Assembly: GCA_021324935.1 (NCBI GenBank)
Contig: JAJPIE010000059.1
Span: 1 to 64,000 of the forward strand
Origin: Acidobacteriota bacterium
GTDB taxonomy: Bacteria > Acidobacteriota > Terriglobia > Acidiferrales > UBA7541
Direction of reading: 5' to 3'
Length of the DNA stretch: 64,000 nt
Position numbers and translations under genes: made by a program
The notes under the pieces: model-generated
What the model was told of the DNA's origin: nothing
What the model saw: the letters and a program-made list of their open reading frames with translations, nothing else
Database searches by the model: none
Shown here: positions 34,702 to 44,168 of the stretch, in pieces
Numbering within the stretch: the first letter of the stretch is position 1
How the letters are laid out: every line of letters begins with the position of its first letter

Positions 34702-36144
34702 ATGGCCTGGCAAGGACTCAAACTCAACCTCAAGGTGGCGCAGAAGCAGATTCTGACGCCGGGCCTTGTGCAGATGGTCATCGTGCTGGCGCTGAACCGG
34801 CTGGAACTCCGCGAAATGATCAACCAGGAGATGATCGCGAATCCGGTGCTGGAAGAGCTATCCGAAGAGCCCACTACCAGCGATAACTATAGCGACGAAA
34901 CATTTTTGAAGGCAGAAACGGAGAAAGTGCCGGAGAAGCCGGAGGCGAACCCATTTGACGAGTTTGACGTGGGGACGTTCTTCAACCAGTACCTGGATAC
35001 GGGCGGCGATGGCGGGCAGTCGCAGGAGCGGGAAATCAGCGAGCGGCCTTCGTTTGAGAAGTTTTTGTCGTCGCCGGCGGGGCTAACGGATCACTTGACG
35101 TGGCAATTGAGCATGACGATTTGCTCGGATTCGGTACGGGAAATCGCGGAAAACATTATCGGGAACCTGGATGAGAACGGGTACCTGACGGCTTCGAATG
35201 AGGAGTTGGCGCAGGAAGGGAAGTATTCCCAGGACGATATAGAAGATGCGCTTGCGGTGGTGCAGGACTTCGATCCCATCGGTGTGGGCGCGCGAGATTT
35301 GCGGGAATGCCTGCTGCTGCAATTGAAGGCATTCGATCCGCAGAACACGCTGGCACAGCAGATCGTATCCGACCATCTGAAGCAGGTGCAATCGAACCAG
35401 ATAAAAGAGATTGCGCGCGCGCTGAACCGCCCAATGGACGTGGTCAAGCATGCAATTGATGCCATCAAGAAGCTCGATCCGCGGCCCGGGTTGCGCTACA
35501 ACAAGACAGAGCCCAGGCTGGTGGAACCGGACGTGTATTTCCGGAAGGTGGACGACCTGTGGCAGGTGTTTCTGAACGAGGACGACATGCCGCAATTGCG
35601 GCTGAGCCCGACATACCGGCGATTGCTGACGCGAGATGCGGCGGACAAGGAAGTGCGGAATTATGTGAAGGAGCGGTTTACCGCGGCGATCCAGTTGATG
35701 AAGAACATCGAGCAGAGGAAGCACACGATTTTACGAGTGTGCCAGTCGATTATCGCGCGGCAGCCGGAGTTCCTGGATAAAGGCCCGGATGAACTGAAGC
35801 CAATGATGATTAAGGAAGTGGCGGAAGAGGTGGGCGTACATCCCTCGACGGTGAGCCGGGCAGTGGCAAATAAATATGCTCACACGCCACAAGGAGTGAT
35901 CGAGCTGAGGTCGTTCTTCAGCGAGGCTGTGAATGGGCCGGAGGGCGGCGGGATGTCGCTGCTGACGCTGAAGCGGATGGTGAAGAAGATGATCGACGAA
36001 GAGGATGCCGCAAAGCCGCTGACCGACGACCAGATTGCGAAAAAACTGGAAGAGGCGGGCATTCAAGTAACCCGGCGCACGGTGGCCAAGTATCGCGAAG
36101 ATATGCGAATTCCCAGCACGCACCAGCGGCGGGTGAAGTCATAA
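34702..36144 (+). CDS. rpoN: RNA polymerase sigma-54 factor
   Basis: A 480-residue sigma factor that directs RNA polymerase to -24/-12 promoters and needs an AAA+ enhancer-binding activator. Region I at the N-terminus is Gln/Leu-rich (LNLKVAQKQILTPGLVQM), followed by an acidic region II (about 50-110), the core-binding domain, the helix-turn-helix (HPSTVSRAVANKYAHTPQG) and the RpoN box RRTVAKYRE at 458-466. It is 30 bp after lptB. The usual downstream genes hpf and ptsN are absent; rapZ follows directly. Confidence 0.97.
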   Translation: MAWQGLKLNLKVAQKQILTPGLVQMVIVLALNRLELREMINQEMIANPVLEELSEEPTTSDNYSDETFLKAETEKVPEKPEANPFDEFDVGTFFNQYLDTGGDGGQSQEREISERPSFEKFLSSPAGLTDHLTWQLSMTICSDSVREIAENIIGNLDENGYLTASNEELAQEGKYSQDDIEDALAVVQDFDPIGVGARDLRECLLLQLKAFDPQNTLAQQIVSDHLKQVQSNQIKEIARALNRPMDVVKHAIDAIKKLDPRPGLRYNKTEPRLVEPDVYFRKVDDLWQVFLNEDDMPQLRLSPTYRRLLTRDAADKEVRNYVKERFTAAIQLMKNIEQRKHTILRVCQSIIARQPEFLDKGPDELKPMMIKEVAEEVGVHPSTVSRAVANKYAHTPQGVIELRSFFSEAVNGPEGGGMSLLTLKRMVKKMIDEEDAAKPLTDDQIAKKLEEAGIQVTRRTVAKYREDMRIPSTHQRRVKS

Positions 36145-36155
36145 AAAACGCCTTC

Positions 36156-36207
36156 GGGGTCTAAAGCCCCAAATTTATTCCCGGCGATTACGCCAGGGCT
36201 GAAGCCC
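36156..36207. repeat. Two small CTAAAG/CTGAAG-loop hairpins between rpoN and rapZ
   Basis: GGGG-TCTAAAG-CCCC (36156-36170) and GGG-CTGAAG-CCC (36196-36207). The same loop core recurs in other intergenic gaps of this window (52.3, 54.8 and 58.8 kb), so this looks like a dispersed palindromic element. Confidence 0.5.
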
Positions 36208-36247
36208 CGGCCTGCTGAAGAACGATGGCTATGAAGCCAGCGATATT

Positions 36248-37141
<894 letters not shown>

Positions 37142-37324
37142 CAGACAGCCGCCGCGACTCAACTTCCAGAAATTGAGGGCACGTAGGAGAGCGGGGATGG
37201 GTCGTACCTCCGGCTCTTTGCGAGTCGACCACCCGTCCGAAGATCCGGTGCGGAAACTTGACACATTGCGCTGGGGCCGCATAGCGTACCAAGGGGTGGC
37301 ACCGGGGTGGGTCAGGAGCAGGGA

Positions 37325-39205
37325 GTGGGTTCCGTTTTTTCACCACAATTGAAGAGGCTGTTAGGGTATGCCGCGCCGTACCGTTTTTCCATGACCGCGG
37401 GAGTGCTGCTCCTGCTGGTTGTGGGCCTGGCGGAGGCGGTGATCGGGTTGATGATCAAGCCGATCATTGACCGGGTGCTGAATCCTGCGGCGCCGGATTC
37501 CGATGTGCTGCTGTTTCGACTTCCGAATGGCGCCGCCGTTTATCTGAACCATTTTTTTCCGCACAGCATTCACAACGTATGGGCAGTGGTGTCGATTTCG
37601 CTGCTGGTGGTGTTTGTGGTGAAGTCGCTGGCGGAATTTGGCGGCAGCACGCTGGTGCAGTTTGTGGGGTTGCGGGCGCTGATGGACTTGCGGAACGCGG
37701 TGTACGCGAAGATTCTGCGGCAGCCGATCGGATTTTTTCAGCACCAGCCGACCGGACGTATCATGTCCGCGGTGATCAATGATGTGGAACGCGCCAAGCC
37801 CGCACTTTCCGAGTACCTGGCGGAAGTCTTCCGCCAGACGTTCGCATTTGTGGCTTTTGTGTTCGTGCTGTTCTACGTGGACTGGCGGATGACGCTGGGC
37901 TGCGGGATTTTTCTTCCACTGGTGGCCTGGCCGGTCGGAAAGCTGGGGCGGCGCATCCGGCGGTCGGTAGAGAGCAGCCAGAACAAGCTGGGCGAACTGA
38001 ACCAGATCCTGCAGGAAACGGTGACGGGGAACCGCGTGGTGAAGGCGTTTGGGATGGAGGAGTTCGAGATACGGAAGTTCCGGGCGGCGGCGCGGAGACT
38101 GCTGCGAGAGACGATGCGATGGGTGAGCACGCAGGTGGTGAGCTCGCCACTGATGGATTTGCTGCTGCCGGTGGTGATTTCGCTGCTGTTGCTGTACGCG
38201 CGCGATAAAATCCGGCATGACCAGTTGACGATCGGATTGTTTTTCACGTTTGTTTACGCGCTTTTCAAGTCCTACGAGCCGGTGAAGCGCATGGGAGCGG
38301 TGTACCAGCAGTTTGAACAGGCGCAGGGCGCGACCACGCAGGTGTTCGCGTATTTGGATCTCAAGGAAGAAGAGCGGGACGCGGCTGGAGCGATTGAGCT
38401 GCCGGCGTTTTCGCGCGAAATCACTTTCGAGAATGTGGGTTTTTCGTATAGCGATGCGGAAGCGCCTGTTCTGCGTGACATTGCTTTTACGGCGCAGAAG
38501 GGCGAGGTGGTGGCGTTCGTGGGCTCGAGTGGCGCGGGTAAGACGACGCTGGTAAATCTGATCCCGAGATTCTACGAAGTGACTTCCGGTGAGATTCGGG
38601 TGGATGGCGTGGACACGCGAAAGGCAAGGTTGAGTTCGCTGCGCGGGCAAATTGCGATGGTCACGCAGGAGAATATTCTGTTTCACGATACGGTGTGGAA
38701 CAACATTTGTTACGGACTGACAAACGTAAGCCGTGAAAAAGTAGAAGCGGCGGCGCAAGCGGCGCTGGCCCACGAATTCATCCTGGAATTGCCGCAGGGC
38801 TATAACACGATTATCGGCGAGCGGGGAACCCGGCTGAGCGGCGGACAGCGGCAACGGATTGCGATTGCGCGGGCGATCCTGAAGGATTCTCCGATCCTGA
38901 TTCTCGACGAAGCGACTTCGGAGCTGGACTCCGAATCCGAAATGTACGTGCAGAAGGCGCTGAGCAACCTGATGGTGGGGCGGACGACTTTTGTGATCGC
39001 CCACCGCTTGGGAACTATACGCAAAGCCGATAAAATTCTAGTGCTGGAGGACGGGCAGATTCGCGAGCGTGGGACGCATGCGGAACTCCTGGCCAAGGGG
39101 GGCAGCTACGCGCGGCTGCATGAGTTGCAATTTGCGGACCAGGATGCGGTTGCTCCGGCCGCGTTACAGGAAGGCGAGACGCAGAACTCGGGCAAAACTT
39201 CATGA
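37325..39205 (+). CDS. MsbA-like lipid exporter ABC transporter
   Basis: A 626-residue half-transporter with an N-terminal six-helix membrane domain and a C-terminal ATPase. Walker A GSSGAGKTT, signature LSGGQRQR, Walker B ILILDEATSELDSE and the switch His in VIAHRLGTI are intact. The transmembrane domain carries QPIGFFQHQPTGRIMSAVINDVE, typical of the MsbA/lipid exporter group. Position next to the lpt genes favours lipid A-core flipping. GTG at 37325 has AGGAG and a good spacing; the frame continues upstream to 37307. The last 30 residues form a variable acidic tail. It overlaps yicC by 4 bp. Confidence 0.9.
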   Translation: MGSVFSPQLKRLLGYAAPYRFSMTAGVLLLLVVGLAEAVIGLMIKPIIDRVLNPAAPDSDVLLFRLPNGAAVYLNHFFPHSIHNVWAVVSISLLVVFVVKSLAEFGGSTLVQFVGLRALMDLRNAVYAKILRQPIGFFQHQPTGRIMSAVINDVERAKPALSEYLAEVFRQTFAFVAFVFVLFYVDWRMTLGCGIFLPLVAWPVGKLGRRIRRSVESSQNKLGELNQILQETVTGNRVVKAFGMEEFEIRKFRAAARRLLRETMRWVSTQVVSSPLMDLLLPVVISLLLLYARDKIRHDQLTIGLFFTFVYALFKSYEPVKRMGAVYQQFEQAQGATTQVFAYLDLKEEERDAAGAIELPAFSREITFENVGFSYSDAEAPVLRDIAFTAQKGEVVAFVGSSGAGKTTLVNLIPRFYEVTSGEIRVDGVDTRKARLSSLRGQIAMVTQENILFHDTVWNNICYGLTNVSREKVEAAAQAALAHEFILELPQGYNTIIGERGTRLSGGQRQRIAIARAILKDSPILILDEATSELDSESEMYVQKALSNLMVGRTTFVIAHRLGTIRKADKILVLEDGQIRERGTHAELLAKGGSYARLHELQFADQDAVAPAALQEGETQNSGKTS

Positions 39206-40155
39206 CGCCAAAGACAGGAACAGAAGCGAAACAGGAAACGCCGGCGAAGATGGAATGCCGTTCGATGACGGGTTTCGCGATGGCGCGGAGCGAGCATGCG
39301 GGCTGGGCGATTCGCATCAGCGTGAAGAGCGTGAACCACCGCTTTCTCGACATCAAGCTGCGCATGCCGGATTCGCTGGAGCCTTACGAGTTGCGCTTGC
39401 GGCAAGCGCTGAAGAACCGCATTCATCGCGGGCACGTGGACATTCATGTGAACGTGGAGCCGGGTGAAGCGGCGCCGGTGCACGTGAACCGGGAATTGCT
39501 GCACGCTTATTTGCGGGCCGCCGATGAGCTGCGTCTACAGACGGGCGGGAAAAATGAGCTGGATATTGTGTCGCTGCTGCGGTTGCCCGGAGTGATCGGC
39601 GGGTTGGCGCCGGCGCTGCCGGATTCCGAGGAGGAGCAGGAAGCGCTGGGAAAAGTGCTGGAGTCCTGCCTGGGCGAAGCGCTGGTCAAGATGGATGAGA
39701 TGCGGCGCGTGGAAGGGCGGCACCTGGCCGATGAGCTTCGTGCGAGAGTGGCGCGAATCGGCGAGCAGGCGGACCAAGTACGCGGACTGATGAACACGCT
39801 GCGACCCGCGTTTGTTCGCAGGCTGGAATCGAGGCTGAAAGAGTTGCTGAACGGCTCGCCGGTGGATCCGGCCAGGGTGGCACAGGAAGCCGCGCTACTG
39901 GCCGAGAGAAGCGATATCAGCGAGGAACTCGACAGGCTGCGCAGCCACTTGCAACAATTCGGGAAGCTGCTGGACGGAGCGGGCGAGCTGGGAAAGAAGC
40001 TGGACTTCCTGCTGCAGGAGATGCACCGGGAGGCGAACACGATGCTTTCGAAGACGCCGGGCGTGGAAAGCGAAGCGCTGACGATCACCAGCCTGGCGCT
40101 GGAAATCAAAGCGGAGATCGAAAAATTGCGGGAACAGGTCCAGAACATCGAATGA
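39202..40155 (+). CDS. YicC-family endoribonuclease
   Basis: A 317-residue cytoplasmic protein with the family's N-terminal signature RSMTGFAMA, KSVNHRFLDIKLRMP and the C-terminal REANTMLSKT and LEIKAEIEKLREQVQNIE. YicC has been shown to be an endoribonuclease that affects small RNA turnover in E. coli. The ATG overlaps the exporter stop (ATGA), and its own stop overlaps the gmk start the same way, so the three genes are translationally coupled. An inner ATG at 39250 directly before ECRSMTGFA is a plausible alternative start. Confidence 0.92.
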   Translation: MTPKTGTEAKQETPAKMECRSMTGFAMARSEHAGWAIRISVKSVNHRFLDIKLRMPDSLEPYELRLRQALKNRIHRGHVDIHVNVEPGEAAPVHVNRELLHAYLRAADELRLQTGGKNELDIVSLLRLPGVIGGLAPALPDSEEEQEALGKVLESCLGEALVKMDEMRRVEGRHLADELRARVARIGEQADQVRGLMNTLRPAFVRRLESRLKELLNGSPVDPARVAQEAALLAERSDISEELDRLRSHLQQFGKLLDGAGELGKKLDFLLQEMHREANTMLSKTPGVESEALTITSLALEIKAEIEKLREQVQNIE

Positions 40156-40784
40156 GAGAGCCGACGCCAGTACAGCCGCTGGTTTTGATCGTGTCCGGAC
40201 CGTCAGGCTCGGGAAAGTCGACGCTGGTGCAGAAGATTCTGGAGATGCCGGGGACGATGCCGTCAGTGTCGTGTACCACGAGGCCACGGCGGGCGACGGA
40301 GGCAAGCGGGAAATGCTATGATTTCGTTACGTCCGAGCAATTCGAGGCCATGGTCGCCCGGGGTGAATTTCTGGAATACGCGCGCGTGTTTGGAAAGCAT
40401 TCCTACGGCACGCCGAAAAAATGGCTGGAGGAATCGCGGGCGAAGGGACTGGACCTGGTGCTCGAGATCGATGTGCAGGGCGCGGCGCAGGTGAAGGAAA
40501 AGTTGCCGGAGTCCGTGGCAATCTTTATACTTCCACCCTCGCGGCAGGAGCTGGAGCGGCGGCTGCGCAACCGGGGGACGGACGCGGATGAAGACATCAA
40601 GCGGCGGCTGGCGAAGGCGCGCGAGGAAATTGCAGCGAGCGAGAAGTTTTACGATTTTTGCGTTGTGAACGACGACGTGGAACGCGCAGGAAAAGAAGCT
40701 CAGGCCATAGTGACGGCGTTGCGAAGCTCAAGCGCGCGGCGCCGGGAGTTGGTGGATCAAGTTCTGGCATCGTTTGGAGGGTAA
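40152..40784 (+). CDS. gmk: Guanylate kinase
   Basis: Phosphorylates GMP to GDP with ATP, an essential step in GTP and dGTP supply. 210 residues with the P-loop GPSGSGKST at 16-24, the GMP-binding SCTTRPRR and EYARVFGKHSYGTP segments, LVLEIDVQGAAQVK, and a lid ending in RRELVDQVLASF. Length and motifs are normal. It is coupled to yicC by an ATGA overlap and is followed within 7 bp by rpoZ, the standard order. Confidence 0.97.
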   Translation: MREPTPVQPLVLIVSGPSGSGKSTLVQKILEMPGTMPSVSCTTRPRRATEASGKCYDFVTSEQFEAMVARGEFLEYARVFGKHSYGTPKKWLEESRAKGLDLVLEIDVQGAAQVKEKLPESVAIFILPPSRQELERRLRNRGTDADEDIKRRLAKAREEIAASEKFYDFCVVNDDVERAGKEAQAIVTALRSSSARRRELVDQVLASFGG

Positions 40785-40791
40785 GAGACTC

Positions 40792-41019
40792 ATGAGCGTG
40801 CAAACGAAAGCTCCCGAGAGCCAGTTTGCGTATGTGGTGCTGGCGGCGAGGCGCGCGCGGCAGATCATGGCCGGGGCGCCGCCGATGGTGGAAAATCCGC
40901 GCACGCAGAAGGCCACGCGGATCGCCTGCGAAGAAGTGAATCTGGGATTGATCGAATACGAGTTCAGCGACCTGATGGCCAACGAGGAAGAGAAGGACGG
41001 CGGGAAGCGGCGGAAGTAA
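40792..41019 (+). CDS. rpoZ: DNA-directed RNA polymerase omega subunit
   Basis: 75 residues; the ATG at 40792 has GGAGGGTAAGAG upstream, inside the gmk C-terminal codons. Contains the family core FAYVVLAARRARQIM and QKATRIACEEVNLGLI, which contacts the beta' C-terminus and helps assembly and ppGpp response. The C-terminus is charged (NEEEKDGGKRRK). It is short, but family length is 60-90 residues. Order gmk-rpoZ-coaBC is widespread. Confidence 0.93.
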   Translation: MSVQTKAPESQFAYVVLAARRARQIMAGAPPMVENPRTQKATRIACEEVNLGLIEYEFSDLMANEEEKDGGKRRK

Positions 41020-41034
41020 GCCGGCGAGCTCTCC

Positions 41035-42273
41035 ATGCGAATCACCCTCGGCGTAACCGGCGGAGTCGCGGCTTACAAATCCGCGGAACTTGTCCGCCGC
41101 CTGCAGACCGAGGGGCACACCGTACAAGTGGTCATGACGCGCGCGGCGCGTGAATTCATCACGTCGCTCACGTTTGCCGCGCTCAGCGGGCAGAAGGTCA
41201 TCACCGATCTGTTTGCCAATTCCGATGGAGGAGACGCAAACCTGGATTCGGCGATCGAGCATATCGCCGTGGCGCAGCGCACGGACTTGCTGCTGGTGGC
41301 GCCGGCGACGGCGGATATCCTGGCGAAATTCGCACGCGGGCTGGCGGACGATTTTCTTTCGACGTTGTATCTAGCATCGACGGCGCCCGTTATCGTGGCC
41401 CCCGCGATGAACGTGAACATGTGGCAGCATGCAGCCACGCAAGAAAATCTGGCGACCTTGCGGAAGCGTGGCGTGCGGATCGTGGAACCCGGCGAGGGAT
41501 ATCTGGCCTGCGGGATGACGGGGCCGGGGAGGCTGGCGGAGCAGGAAGAGATTCTCAAAGCCGTGCGTGAAGTAGCGCAGGCGCAGCAGGACTTCGCGGG
41601 AGAAACGGTCCTGGTGACGGCGGGGCCGACGTGTGAGGATTTAGATCCGGTGCGATTCATCACGAACCGCTCGTCGGGGAAGATGGGTTACGCCGTGGCG
41701 GAAGCTGCGGCACGGCGTGGAGCCAAGACGATTTTGATCAGCGGACCGACGGCGCTGGAAACTCCCGAGGGCGTAGAGCGGGTGGATGTGCGCACGGCGC
41801 AAGAAATGCTGCAAGCCGTGAAATCGGGATTTGCAGCAGCGACGATTGCGGTGTTCGCCGCGGCGGTGGCGGATTACCGTCCGGCTGAGCCCGCAACTTC
41901 GAAGATCAAGCGGACGAAGGATGAGTTGACGATCCGTCTGAAGCCGAATCCCGATATCCTGTCGACGGTGGCACGGGAGAAGGGTGACCGCGTGGTGGTG
42001 GGATTCGCGGCGGAGACGGACCACATGGCTGAGAATGCGCGGAAAAAACTGGAGAGCAAGAACGCGGACTTGATTGTGGCCAACGACGTAACCGCCGAAG
42101 GCGCGGGATTCGACATGGAAACCAACGTGGTGACGATTTTTTCGCGCGATGGGCGCGATCTGCCTCTGCCGCGGCAGCGCAAGACCGAAGTGGCGCAGCG
42201 GATTCTCGATGAAGTATTGCGCGTGCGCGGCGTGTTGCGCAGCAAGCGGGCTACGCATCGAGCGGGCGATTGA
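41035..42273 (+). CDS. coaBC: Bifunctional phosphopantothenoylcysteine decarboxylase / synthetase
   Basis: A 412-residue enzyme for two steps of coenzyme A synthesis. The CoaC half (about 1-185) binds FMN and has GVTGGVAAYKSAEL, VAPATADILAKFARG, the PAMNVNMW loop and the substrate-recognition clamp with CGMTGPGRLAE, including its Cys. The CoaB half (about 190-400) has VLVTAGPTCEDLDPVRFITNRSSGKMGYAVAEAA, the nucleotide/phosphopantothenate site. The gene ends four bases into the region where the udg frame begins, so translation is likely coupled. Confidence 0.96.
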   Translation: MRITLGVTGGVAAYKSAELVRRLQTEGHTVQVVMTRAAREFITSLTFAALSGQKVITDLFANSDGGDANLDSAIEHIAVAQRTDLLLVAPATADILAKFARGLADDFLSTLYLASTAPVIVAPAMNVNMWQHAATQENLATLRKRGVRIVEPGEGYLACGMTGPGRLAEQEEILKAVREVAQAQQDFAGETVLVTAGPTCEDLDPVRFITNRSSGKMGYAVAEAAARRGAKTILISGPTALETPEGVERVDVRTAQEMLQAVKSGFAAATIAVFAAAVADYRPAEPATSKIKRTKDELTIRLKPNPDILSTVAREKGDRVVVGFAAETDHMAENARKKLESKNADLIVANDVTAEGAGFDMETNVVTIFSRDGRDLPLPRQRKTEVAQRILDEVLRVRGVLRSKRATHRAGD

Positions 42274-42281
42274 ACCTGGCC

Positions 42282-43151
42282 ATGGCTGAGCGTTTCTCTC
42301 CCTCCGTGCAGCAGAAAATCGAAGATCGACTGAAGTATTACGAAGATTTGGGGATTCGATTGTTTTACAAAGATCGGAGGCCCGAGGGGAAGGGAGTGGC
42401 AAGCGATAAGACGGTTTTGCCCGTGCCTCCACCGCGTCCCGGGTTTCAGGAAGATTCATTGCCGAAAAAAATGACGGAGGCGGCTCCAGAGAACGCGACA
42501 GCGGAGTTGCCGCCTTCCCTTCCGGCGGTCGCGCCGCCCGCGGGGCTTTCGCTGTTTGACGCCGTGGACAAGATTGTGGGCGACACGCTGCTGAAGATCC
42601 GCGAGGACATGGGCGATTGCACGCGGTGCGATCTGCACAAGGGTCGCAATAAGCTGGTGTTTGGCGACGGAAATCCGAAAGCGAATTTGGTGTTTGTGGG
42701 CGAGGGGCCGGGCGCGGATGAAGACATGCAGGGATTGCCGTTTGTGGGACGCGCGGGGAAATTGCTGACACAGATGATCGAAGCGATGGGGCTGCAGCGG
42801 CGCGAAGTTTACATCTGCAACGTGGTGAAGTGCCGGCCACCGGAAAATCGCACGCCGGCGCCGGAGGAAATCGCCACTTGCTCGCCGTTTTTGCTGAGGC
42901 AGATTGAGGTAATTCGGCCGAAGGTGATCGTGTGCCTGGGCGCGGTGGCGGCGAAGACGCTATTGAACACGAATCGTGGCATTTCGCAATATCGCGGCGA
43001 GTGGCTGGACTGGCACGGGCACAAGCTGATGGCGACCTACCATCCTGCGTACTTATTGCGGAATCCTCCCGCGAAGGCCGACGTCTGGAAAGACTTGCAA
43101 AAAGTGATGGCGGAACTGGGGCTGGCGCGGGCGAAAAAGCCGAAATCCTGA
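42282..43151 (+). CDS. Uracil-DNA glycosylase, family 4 (4Fe-4S)
   Basis: A 289-residue base-excision repair enzyme that removes uracil from DNA. The C-terminal catalytic domain begins with the Cys pair CTRCDLHKGR, then GEGPGADEDMQGLPFVGRAGKL, NVVKCRPPENRTP with a following ATC, and HPAYLLRNP. The four Cys (CxxC, then C...C) bind a 4Fe-4S cluster in family-4 enzymes. The first 110 residues are an extra Pro/Ala-rich region with an N-terminal YYEDLGIRLFYKDRR helix, common in this gene neighbourhood. The ATG at 42282 is preferred over the TTG at 42270. Confidence 0.93.
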   Translation: MAERFSPSVQQKIEDRLKYYEDLGIRLFYKDRRPEGKGVASDKTVLPVPPPRPGFQEDSLPKKMTEAAPENATAELPPSLPAVAPPAGLSLFDAVDKIVGDTLLKIREDMGDCTRCDLHKGRNKLVFGDGNPKANLVFVGEGPGADEDMQGLPFVGRAGKLLTQMIEAMGLQRREVYICNVVKCRPPENRTPAPEEIATCSPFLLRQIEVIRPKVIVCLGAVAAKTLLNTNRGISQYRGEWLDWHGHKLMATYHPAYLLRNPPAKADVWKDLQKVMAELGLARAKKPKS

Positions 43152-43160
43152 CCATTTCTT

Positions 43161-44045
43161 ATGGGCATTTTACTTGGAATCGCTACAGCTTTGTGCTGGG
43201 GCTCCGCGGACTTGTTCGCGCGTTATGCGACGCGGAAAATCGGGACGTTCCGCACGATGCTATACATGCAACTGTGCGGCTTCTGCCTGCTGACGCTGGT
43301 GATGCGGCAACTGGGCGGATGGGGACATTTGTTTGACGGATCGGGCTGGCGGCCGTGGGCGTGGGGCATTGCGGCGGGCCTGCTGAATACGACATCGACG
43401 CTGGCGCTTTACCGGTCGTTTGAAATTGGAAAGTTGTCCATTGTGGCCCCGATTTCGTCGAGCTATCCGGTGTTGACGATAGGGCTTTCGGCGCTGACGG
43501 GAGAGCGACTGAATTCGGCTCGGCTGATGGGACTGTTACTGACGATTACGGGGGTCATCCTGGTGGCGCGGGGCGAGCACGTGCGGAATGACGCGAATCC
43601 AATTGATGGTGGGACGCGTCCTGCGAAGAAGCGGCTTGGTGTCGGGTGGGCGCTGTTTTCGGCAACGGGATTTGGCGTGATGTTCTGGCTGCTGGGATTG
43701 CGCGTGGTGCCGCTGCTGGGAAGCGGGCCTTCGGTGTGGGTCATCCGGTTGACCAGCGTGGCGGCGACAGCGGCGGTGATGCTGGCGATCGGCGCCTCGA
43801 GAGCAGCGCCGCTGCGACGCGACGTGCCGTGGATATTTGGTGTGGGATTGCTCGATACGAGCGCCTACGTATTCAACAATCTTGGGATGATGCGGGAGCA
43901 GACGTCGGTGGTGAGCGTGCTGGCGTCGCTGTATGGAGCGGTGACAGTGGGGTTGGCGGCAATTTTTTTGCGGGAGAGCGTTTCGCGCACACAGTGGTTG
44001 GGCATTTCGGCGATTTTTGTGGGGATAATGCTGATCAGCCGGTGA
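43161..44045 (+). CDS. EamA/DMT-family permease
   Basis: A 294-residue inner-membrane protein with ten hydrophobic helices in two similar halves, the drug/metabolite transporter arrangement. The first half has GIATALCWGSADLFARY and YRSFEIGKLSIVAPISSSYPVLT; the second half has SVVSVLASLYGAVTVGLAAIFLRESVSRTQWLG, both classic EamA signatures. Exporters and importers of amino acids and metabolites occur in the family; substrate unknown. It begins nine bases after the udg stop. Confidence 0.88.
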   Translation: MGILLGIATALCWGSADLFARYATRKIGTFRTMLYMQLCGFCLLTLVMRQLGGWGHLFDGSGWRPWAWGIAAGLLNTTSTLALYRSFEIGKLSIVAPISSSYPVLTIGLSALTGERLNSARLMGLLLTITGVILVARGEHVRNDANPIDGGTRPAKKRLGVGWALFSATGFGVMFWLLGLRVVPLLGSGPSVWVIRLTSVAATAAVMLAIGASRAAPLRRDVPWIFGVGLLDTSAYVFNNLGMMREQTSVVSVLASLYGAVTVGLAAIFLRESVSRTQWLGISAIFVGIMLISR

Positions 44046-44096
44046 GTTTCCTCAAGAACATTCTCGACCCAGAGAAAAAAGAGAGACAGAGAAGAA

Positions 44097-44135
44097 CACA
44101 GGCCCGTCCTGCGCCAAGGCCGGCGGAAGCCTGTG
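44097..44135. repeat. Intergenic inverted repeat before priA
   Basis: CACAGGC (44097-44103) and GCCTGTG (44129-44135) enclose a GC-rich 25-base interior containing GGCCGGCGGAA, followed by CTACT. It resembles the other intergenic palindromes in this window that end in CTAC. Confidence 0.4.
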
Positions 44136-44168
44136 CTACTGGTGGGCTGCTGTTACACTACACACGGG

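Noticed and set aside
36145..36247. Rho-independent terminator after rpoN
   Set aside because: The hairpins there lack a following T-run on the plus strand and match the dispersed repeat family instead.
37361..39004. 547-codon minus-strand frame inside the MsbA-like gene
   Set aside because: His/Arg/Gln-rich antisense translation of a conserved ABC transporter; no ribosome site or family match.
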